From Anaeromyces robustus (lineage: Eukaryota > Neocallimastigomycota > Neocallimastigomycetes > Neocallimastigales > Neocallimastigaceae): 64,000 bases of DNA. The stretch spans positions 95,001-159,000 of the forward strand of contig MCFG01000024.1 in the NCBI GenBank assembly GCA_002104895.1, given 5' to 3'. Below are positions 56,872 to 64,000 of this stretch, piece after piece. Both the position numbers and the translations under genes were made by a program. Numbering within the stretch: the stretch's first letter is position 1; the number at the start of each line of letters is the position of its first letter. The notes below the pieces were generated by a model, which did no database searches, was not told where the DNA came from, and saw only the letters and a list, made by a program, of their open reading frames with translations.

Positions 56872-57695
56872 TTTATATTATAATATTTTTGACTATTAAT
56901 AATATTTATTTGTTCTCTATATTATTTACTTGTTTAAAATAATAATAAATAAATATATATAAATAATAATGATTATTGTACTAAATTTTTTATAACGGAT
57001 TTCCGTTAATTGCAATTCAGAAAAATAGTAAATTTCAAAATTAAATTAATAAAGAAAATATATATATAAGTAAATTTTATATATGTTAATGAAATGATTA
57101 ATGTATTTCTTCAATAGGTTTATTAAAAGAAATTCAAATTAAATAATTTTCTAATTATGAATTTATTAAACAAATTATTTAAAATATATTTCTTTACACT
57201 ATTAAAAGAAATATATAAAATAAAAATAATTAATTTTTAATTTGGTGAAATGAAAAAAAAAATTTTAAAAAAAAAAAAAAATTAAAATTTTGCTAAAATC
57301 ATATATTATTAAATAAATGATTGGCTGAAATATTTTAAAAATTATTTATTTCAATATAATATAAAAAATGTCTTTCATATTAAAAAATAAATAAGAAAAT
57401 GATTTAAATAATAAATTATAATATTTATACATTACATTTTTAATAACTTATTTTTTTTTTTTATTTTTAAATTTTTAGTATAAATTATTAAGTAAAGAGA
57501 ATTTTTTTTTTACTTTGGTATTGTTTGAAATTGGACTATATTTAAAAAACAGAGTTTAAAAGTATTTTTATATTATTTTTTAAATTTTTTGAATTTAAGG
57601 AGACAGAGAACTTACTAATGTAGTTAAGAAGTTGATTTAAATATATTTAAAATAAATAAAAATAAATAAAAATAAAATAAATATAATAAATATAA

Positions 57696-57776
<81 letters not shown>

Positions 57777-58632
57777 AATTAATTAATTAATAATAATAAT
57801 AAAATAATGTATTTTTTTGTCAATGTAGATTTTATTTATTATATATACAAAATTAACAATCATAAATATATATATATAAATATGTATATGAATATGTGAA
57901 TATGTTTTAATATTATTATTTCTATTATAAGAACTATTAATAATACCATATTATTATATCAGTATTTATATGTATTTATGTATATATTTATTGTTGTAAT
58001 TTTATATTCTATAATTATTTAATAATGAAATATTCTATAATTACTTAATTTATTTTAAATAATATTATATAAATTCGTAATTAACAACATTTAGAAAATC
58101 AAAGTGTTTATTTTACTTTAAACAAAACAAAAACAAAAAAAAAAAAAAAAAAAAAAAAATAACACTTTGTAATATATATTTCAATTTTGCAAACAAAAAA
58201 AAAATAACCTAATTTATAAGCTTATATATATTTCTTATAATTATTTGCTTTGTTATTTGTTATTTTTTTTTATTTTGATTATTTATTCATTATTTATTAT
58301 TTTATATATTTTTATAAATATATATATAATTAATTGAAAATTGTATTATATACATTATTCATAATTAATCATATATATTATATTTATTTATATATTAATT
58401 TATATTAATATGATTTACATCTATCCATACATTTATAATTAAATATATATTAATATAATATATTTAAATTTAAAATAAATTATTATATCATCATTGTCAT
58501 TACTGTATAGTTATTTTCATTTTTTTTTTTTAATGTTTTTATTTTTATTTTATTAATATATATGTTTATTTTTATTTATTTGAATTATATTTATGTTTAT
58601 TAATTATATAATATTTATTATTATTTTTATTA
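56872..58632. other. MRD1 upstream region and glycosyltransferase 3' flank
   Basis: No gene seen. Contains the MRD1 leader and promoter with a dyad at 56993-57008, an AAAT array at about 57686-57773 and otherwise A/T-rich sequence. Confidence 0.6.
56993..57008. promoter_or_regulatory. Perfect dyad TAACGGA-TT-TCCGTTA upstream of MRD1
   Basis: A 7-bp perfect inverted repeat with a 2-bp centre lies about 125 bp upstream of the first coding exon. It has one of the few CG dinucleotide pairs in this flank. A palindromic factor-binding site is plausible but no family is named with confidence. Confidence 0.35.
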
Positions 58633-60424
58633 TTAATCAGGGATTGCAAATTCGAAAATTTCTAATTCAATTTTGTGCTGTTGAGATTTTGGTAAATTAT
58701 AGTATTCAATAACTTCTTTTCTCATCTGTTTATTGGTCTTTGAACGATATGATTCATCATTTTTAGTATTATTACGATAAGTTGCGGCATCAACATCTTT
58801 TGTTTTACGACCAGCTAAATGAAGTAAGAAATCTCCTGGTTCATGATAACCTCCCATATAACCATTGAACCATGATTGAGGAACAATAATAAAATGCTCA
58901 GATTCATCATTATGTTCTAATAAAGCATTATTCATTGAGGATTGATCAGCATAAAGTAATGGATGTTTACCATGGAAATAAGAATAACTTGTTGCTCGCA
59001 TTAAGAAATTAAGTGACCATGGATGAACTCTAATTAAAAATACACCAGCATTAAGACCATTAGGATCATCTGAAATAATAAAATGTACACGAGACATATC
59101 TTCTCTGGGTAAGAAGGATTCTATTTTAATATTTGGATTAGTTATAGTAACATCACTATCAGCCCAACTATTTAGAATTTTTTTTTAAATATATATAAAT
59201 ATAATTAGTATTTATAATTTTTTTTTAAAATATAAAGGTTTAAAAAAAAAAAAAAAAGAAATATCTAATCATTTAATAATAATATTATAAATAAAAAACA
59301 AAAAACAAAAGAAACATATATTATATATAATAAATAAAGCAATAATGAAATACTTACAATATCCAATCATATTTTTGATTTTTTATTGCTTCAAACATTT
59401 TATCAATAACACAATTAAGTTTCATGAAATAAATATCTCTTTCATTATCATAACGTTTATTATAAAATTCAAAATTATATCCATGGATTTGTGCATATTG
59501 ATAGAATTCACTAATTGCATTTTCATATACTGAATTTGGTTTAACAGCATTTGCAAACATAACAATTGATATTTTTTGTTTTTTTATTTCAGGATTTTTA
59601 ACACAGTGATAATTAACATGAAGATATTTATAAATTCCTTGACATGGATCGTCATAAATAAATCCACTTGGTTTAAGAGTACAATATTGTTTTCCTTCAC
59701 AAAGTTCTTTTACAGACTTTGTTTCATCTTTACCACACTGTTCTTGTTCTAAATCAGATTCGTTTACTGGATAACCATAAACATCAACACTACAATGTTC
59801 TTTATCATGAGAATAACGCCCATAAAATGCACTGTCAATAACTAATGAATAATGGCCTGGGCATATAAGATCTTTTCCGTTATAACCTTCTGGTGCAAAA
59901 TACATTGAATATTCACAAATATATTGGGATTTGTATGGTGATTTATCTGGAAGACTATTAAATGATTCATAATCATATATAAAAGAATAATCTTCTTCTC
60001 TTACCATGTTAAATATATTAAGTTTAGTACCATCATCTTTTTCTCTATCAACAGTAATTGGTCCCTCTGTGACATTTGGATCTACAAATTCAAAACCTTT
60101 TACATTACATTCTTTTTTAGTAGGTATAGTTTCATTAACTATATTAATTATTTTATTATCAATTTTTTCAGTAAGTATTACAGATTCATTATTTTTATTG
60201 TTTATTAGAATATCATTTTCATTTATTTTTACAAAATTATGATTTCCTATTTGATTTCCTGCATATATTAATGTTGAAATAATAATGAATAAAGTCAAAA
60301 TAATTACTATTAATTTAGTCTTTAATGAAGCCCGAGCTCCTTTTCTTTTTGCTTTGGCTTTTTCATTTTTATCATCATTTAAACTGACAAAATATTCATC
60401 TTCAACAAAATCGATATGTACCAT
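58633..60424 (-). CDS. Type II membrane protein: SUEL-type lectin domain fused to GT34 glycosyltransferase, 2 exons
   Basis: Exons 59358-60424 and 58633-59167 join at ATA-TT/T-TGG and give 533 residues. A basic cytosolic N-terminus (to about 34) is followed by a signal-anchor helix (LIVIILTLFIIISTLIYAG, about 38-56), placing the rest in the Golgi lumen. Residues about 185-274 form a galactose-binding (SUEL/RBL) lectin domain: AFYGRYSHDKEHCSVD, CEGKQYCTL and the signature DPCQGIYKYLHVNYHC. From about 285 the GMA12/MNN10 (GT34) catalytic domain starts (KISIVMFAN). It carries DWIFWADSDVTITNP with the D359-S-D361 DxD motif, then DPNGLNAGVFLIRVHPWSLNFL, ADQSSMNNAL and the conserved LLHLAGR near the C-terminus. 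GT34 members transfer galactose or mannose to glycans. The lectin may hold the acceptor glycan, which is inference. Confidence 0.88.
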
Positions 60425-62180
60425 AATGAATTTAAAATATTATTTTATATTGTTTTACCTTATTTTATTTTATTTTATCTTTTTTTCGTTTAAAATATAT
60501 TATATATTATTATATATTATATATAAATCAACTTAAATCTATTATATATTATTTATTTATTATATTTTCTATTATTTTTTCCTTGTATATATTTTTTATA
60601 AGTTATAAAAATTAATATAAATCAATTATATTTTTTATTTCTTAAATAATTTAAATAATAAATATAAATCAATTATATTTTTTATTTTTTATGTATTTTA
60701 ATATATTATTGATGAAAATAACAATAATAATTATAATGACAATGAATGATTAAAAATGTAAAACTTTCTTTATTTGAAAAAAAGTTCTTTTTATTTTTTT
60801 ATTTTTATTTTTTTTTTATTATTTAATTTAATTTAATTTATTTTTTTATTTTTATTTTTTTTTATTATTTAATTTAATTTAATTTAATTTAATTTAATTT
60901 AATTTAATTATGGTTTATATTTTAATATAATCTACATTATTTTTTTATTATATATAGATACTGTAACTAAATCTTTATTTATCAATTATTTTTAACAGAA
61001 ATAATAATTGTTATTTATTTTTTTGTCTTTAAATGTTTAAATAAAGATAAATTAATATTAGTTACTTTTAATTAGTTTATTTATTATTTATTTTTAATAT
61101 ATTAATATAAAAATAAATAAAAGAGGAAAATAATAATAAAAATCATAAAATACTAAATTTTTTTTACATTATATTAAAAAATAAATTAAATGAATATATA
61201 TAATATATTGTAATATATATTATAATATATATTACAATATAAATATATTTTTAAAATAATATAAAATTAATATATTACAATATATTATAAAATATAAACA
61301 AATCAGAATTGAAGAATGTATAATAATAAGAAAAAATCCCTTTTTGTTATAAAAATTTGAAAATATTCCAATAAAATTAGAAAATTTAATTTTTAAATTA
61401 AAAATATATTAAATAAAAAAAAAAAAAATCTCAAAATTTTTATTTATAATTTTAAGTAAAAATAGTAATAAAAATACTTGAATTTCCTTTTTTATATTTC
61501 CATTTTTCATGACTTGTGTATTATAATTGTAGTGTTGGTAAAAATGTTTTATGGATTATAATTTATATGAATTGTGTATTATAATTAGTGTTTTAATAAA
61601 TTTATTATAAAAAATTTATGAAAAACATCTATTATAAAATTATTAACAAAAAAAAATAAACTTTTAAAATAAACTTTTCATTAATTTACCGAGAAAGAGA
61701 AAACAAAATTCAAAACAAAAAAAAAAAATATTAAAATGACTAAAAAATTCTAAAAAAATCTAAAACACTTAACAATAAAATTTATATTAATTTTGTTTTA
61801 TTTCAATATTTTATTATGTATATTATTCAACAATTCAATTTTGTTGATAATAATTACAATTATATATTGATCAACAATTAAAAAATTAAAAATGATGATT
61901 TTTTGGATATTTATATTTTTATTAAAAAAATAATAAATATCTCTTATTTCTATTTTATAAATTATTAAATTTCTATAAATTATTTTTTTTACTTTCTAAA
62001 TTGAAAGTTATAAAATAACTTCTCAATTGTTTTTTTACTTTCTAAATTGAAAGTTATAAAATAACTTCTCAATTGTTTTTTTACTTTCTAAATTGAAAGT
62101 TATAAAATAACTTCTCAATTGTTGTTTATATAGCTTCATTTTTATTTATTGCTTCTATTTTTTTATCTTTTTTATGGCAT
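60425..62180. other. AT-rich intergenic region with 46-bp tandem repeat
   Basis: No gene seen. It should hold the glycosyltransferase promoter (left) and the sugar-transporter 3' UTR (right). TTTAA-type repeats lie at about 60820-60910. A direct repeat of TTGTGTATTATAATT occurs near 61514 and 61572. A 46-bp minisatellite (61991-62122) ends about 60 bp before the transporter stop codon. Confidence 0.6.
61991..62122 (-). repeat. 46-bp tandem repeat, about 3 copies, in the transporter 3' flank
   Basis: Each unit starts ACTTTCTAAATTGAAAGT and continues TATAAAATAACTTCTCAATT then a T run; starts are at 61991, 62037 and 62083. Each unit contains two small inverted repeats (CTTTC/GAAAG and AAGTTAT/ATAACTT). 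It lies about 60-190 bp after the stop codon of the minus-strand sugar transporter, so it probably lies in the 3' UTR. Confidence 0.85.
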
Positions 62181-63755
62181 TTATGCCTTACCGGACATCT
62201 TAGCATCCATTTCTTCTAAGTTGAGACCCTTACATTCAATAACGTAGAATTGAGCGTAGGCCCAGGCGAGGAAACAGCAGATAGCGAAAAGAAGGAAAGT
62301 GTACTTCTTCCAGTGAGTCATAAGGTATGGACCAAGGAAAGTAAGAATGAAGTTGTTTAAGTAGTTAGATAAACTACCGACGGCAGCACCCTTAACTCTG
62401 ACACGGAGTGGGAAGACTTCAGCTTGGTAGACCCATGGGACTGGACCCCAAGTCCAGGCGAAGGAGAATACGAAACAGAAGATACAGACGACAGCAGCAA
62501 TCTTCCAAGTACTAGAAACCTTAATCTTACCATCACTGTCACTTTCCTTTTGAGTTTGAGTAGAGCAAAGGAAGACACCTAAGTGGAAAACGGTCATCAT
62601 AATAGCACCAATAACTAATAAAGTCTTACGACCTAATCTATCAATACCCCACATACCTGGGAAGGTAGAGATGAAGTTAACGAAGTTGTTAATAATTGGT
62701 AAGACACAAGCAGAGGTGAACTTAGTGAAACCCATTTGTTGGTAGACTTGAGATTGGTAGTACATAATTTGGTTAATACCAGTCCATTGTTGGAATAATT
62801 GCATAAGGAAAGTAATGAAAGTACGACGACGAACGACAGAACTGAAAAGTTCACTAACAGAGGAAGAACCAGCAGCACGAGTAGCAGCGACATCTTCTTG
62901 AATAGACTTGAGTTCTTCTTGAACAACAGAGTCAGAAGTAGATAAAGCGTTAAGCTTAGCAAGAACTTCAGCAGCTTCTTCATCACGGTCCTTGGAACAT
63001 AACCAACGTGGAGATTTTGGAAGGAACATCATAAGAACGGCAAGACCAATACCTGGAACAAGTTGCATTAAAAGAGCAATCTTCCATTCCCAGTTGTCAA
63101 GTTGATCTTCTTCATGACCTTTTCTGGCTTCCTTGGCATTGTTTAAACCGGCTGGCTTGAAGTTAGTCTTGTACCAGATAACAGAGTTAATGGCAGCAGC
63201 AATAATAATACCGAAGGTGATCATAAGTTGGTAACAGGAAGAAAGAGTACCTCTGTACTTAGCTGGAGCAACTTCAGAAATGTAAGTTGGAGCAATGACA
63301 CTGTTTAAACCAATGGCAATACCAGCAACAATACGACCGAAAGAGATGAAGAGGTAACTTGGGAGAGAGAAAGCTTCAAGGAAAATACCAACAATGAAAA
63401 TACAGGCACCAACAATAATACTGTTTCTACGACCGTACTTTTCACCGAAGTATGTAGCAACAAGAGCACCAATAACAGAACCTAAAAGGAAACAGGAGTT
63501 AATTAAACCTGATCTCCATTCCTTATCAGTACCTGGTTGTAATTCACGGTAGAATAATTCAGTAGCTTGTGGGTGATCGGCATCTGGAACAGCCTTACCG
63601 TATTCATTAACGGCACTACCATCCCATTTGTTTAAACCGAAGAAGATGTTGAAGGCATCCATAGTGTTAACTACGTTCATGACACCAACTTCATAACCGA
63701 AAAGAAGACCACAGAATGAAGCGGTTATACAAACCAACAATTGAAAAGAGTTCAT
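62181..63755 (-). CDS. MFS sugar transporter (SP family, hexose-transporter-like)
   Basis: A 524-residue, 12-TM, single-exon plasma-membrane sugar porter. TM1 carries ASFCGLLFGYEVGVMNV. The loop 2-3 motif is GEKYGRRNSI, and R-x-x-x-G (GRIVAGIAIG) precedes YISEVAPAKYRG. The central loop begins PKSPRWL (family PESPRWL). The second half has QQWTGINQIMYY, DRLGRKTLL and VPWVYQAEVFPLRVRVKG, and the last TM is followed by ECKGLNLEEMD in place of the usual PETKG. A large extracellular TM1-TM2 loop (about 38-80) is typical of fungal hexose transporters. Third positions are strongly C/G-enriched compared with neighbours, a sign of high expression. The substrate sugar cannot be assigned from sequence. 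Confidence 0.94.
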   Translation of the reverse strand: MNSFQLLVCITASFCGLLFGYEVGVMNVVNTMDAFNIFFGLNKWDGSAVNEYGKAVPDADHPQATELFYRELQPGTDKEWRSGLINSCFLLGSVIGALVATYFGEKYGRRNSIIVGACIFIVGIFLEAFSLPSYLFISFGRIVAGIAIGLNSVIAPTYISEVAPAKYRGTLSSCYQLMITFGIIIAAAINSVIWYKTNFKPAGLNNAKEARKGHEEDQLDNWEWKIALLMQLVPGIGLAVLMMFLPKSPRWLCSKDRDEEAAEVLAKLNALSTSDSVVQEELKSIQEDVAATRAAGSSSVSELFSSVVRRRTFITFLMQLFQQWTGINQIMYYQSQVYQQMGFTKFTSACVLPIINNFVNFISTFPGMWGIDRLGRKTLLVIGAIMMTVFHLGVFLCSTQTQKESDSDGKIKVSSTWKIAAVVCIFCFVFSFAWTWGPVPWVYQAEVFPLRVRVKGAAVGSLSNYLNNFILTFLGPYLMTHWKKYTFLLFAICCFLAWAYAQFYVIECKGLNLEEMDAKMSGKA

Positions 63756-64000
63756 TTTTTTATTTTTTTTTAACTTACTTAACTTATACTATAAAATTAA
63801 TAATACTATTTATAATTAAATAATATTACTTTTTAATTTTTTTGAGAAATTTTTTCTCTTTTTATACAAAAGAAATAAATTTTAAAAAATATTATTTTTA
63901 ACAATAATATATATTATATTAAATTTAATATAAATTTTAATATAGTATAAATATTTTTCCATATAAAAAAAGTATAATTTAATCAAATTTAATATATTAT
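63756..64000 (-). promoter_or_regulatory. Sugar-transporter upstream region, cut by the window end
   Basis: The 245 bp upstream of the start codon are almost pure A/T. On the coding strand the sequence just before the ATG is A-rich, as expected for a fungal leader. No distinct site is recognisable. Confidence 0.5.

Noticed and set aside
62357-62986. Two alternative frames inside the sugar-transporter gene
   Set aside because: They are shadows of the 524-codon transporter frame, which has all family motifs.

Overview
This window looks like chromosomal DNA of an anaerobic gut fungus (Neocallimastigomycota, the Piromyces / Neocallimastix / Anaeromyces group). The evidence is extreme A+T richness outside genes, pervasive AAAT, AAAAT, AAT and poly(A) microsatellites, many short introns, a fungal homocitrate synthase, an expansin-like secreted protein, an ankyrin-like intronless repeat protein and intronless genes of bacterial type. 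The genus is inference; the fungal assignment rests on the gene content.

Layout. A small heat-shock protein (603-1460, -) is followed by an iron-dependent alcohol dehydrogenase (4881-6050, -) and a secreted acidic low-complexity protein (7989-8567, +). Homocitrate synthase (10083-12342, -, 5 exons) comes next, then a choline-transporter-like SLC44/Pns1 protein (15987-21188, -, 13 exons) and a WDR48/UAF1-type WD40 protein (22868-29619, -, 16 exons). The middle holds a frameshifted ankyrin-like repeat pseudogene (32468-36083, +), a membrane-anchored expansin-like protein (39313-40708, +) and a 14-TM DHA2-type drug transporter (42781-44355, +). The right third holds CCR4 deadenylase (47827-51033, +, 5 exons), the rRNA-processing factor MRD1 (52039-56871, -, 12 exons), a SUEL-lectin/GT34 glycosyltransferase fusion (58633-60424, -) and an SP-family sugar transporter (62181-63755, -). 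Between genes lie 0.2-4 kb AT deserts made largely of microsatellites.

No operon-like system is visible; this is a mixed housekeeping and accessory segment. The functions fit a plant-degrading anaerobe: sugar import, fermentative alcohol metabolism, lysine synthesis by the alpha-aminoadipate route, wall-loosening and cell-surface glycosylation, plus mRNA decay, ribosome biogenesis and deubiquitinase regulation.

I placed 48 introns by hand. Forty-seven are GT-AG. The last intron of MRD1 is AT-AC with perfect U12-type 5' splice-site and branch-point sequences, which is the most notable observation here. Other points are a start codon split by an intron (MRD1), a 16-nt terminal exon in homocitrate synthase, an expansin-like protein with a transmembrane anchor and an SH3-ligand-like cytosolic tail, and the lectin-glycosyltransferase fusion. 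All splice models come from reading frame and family similarity only; no transcript or database was consulted.
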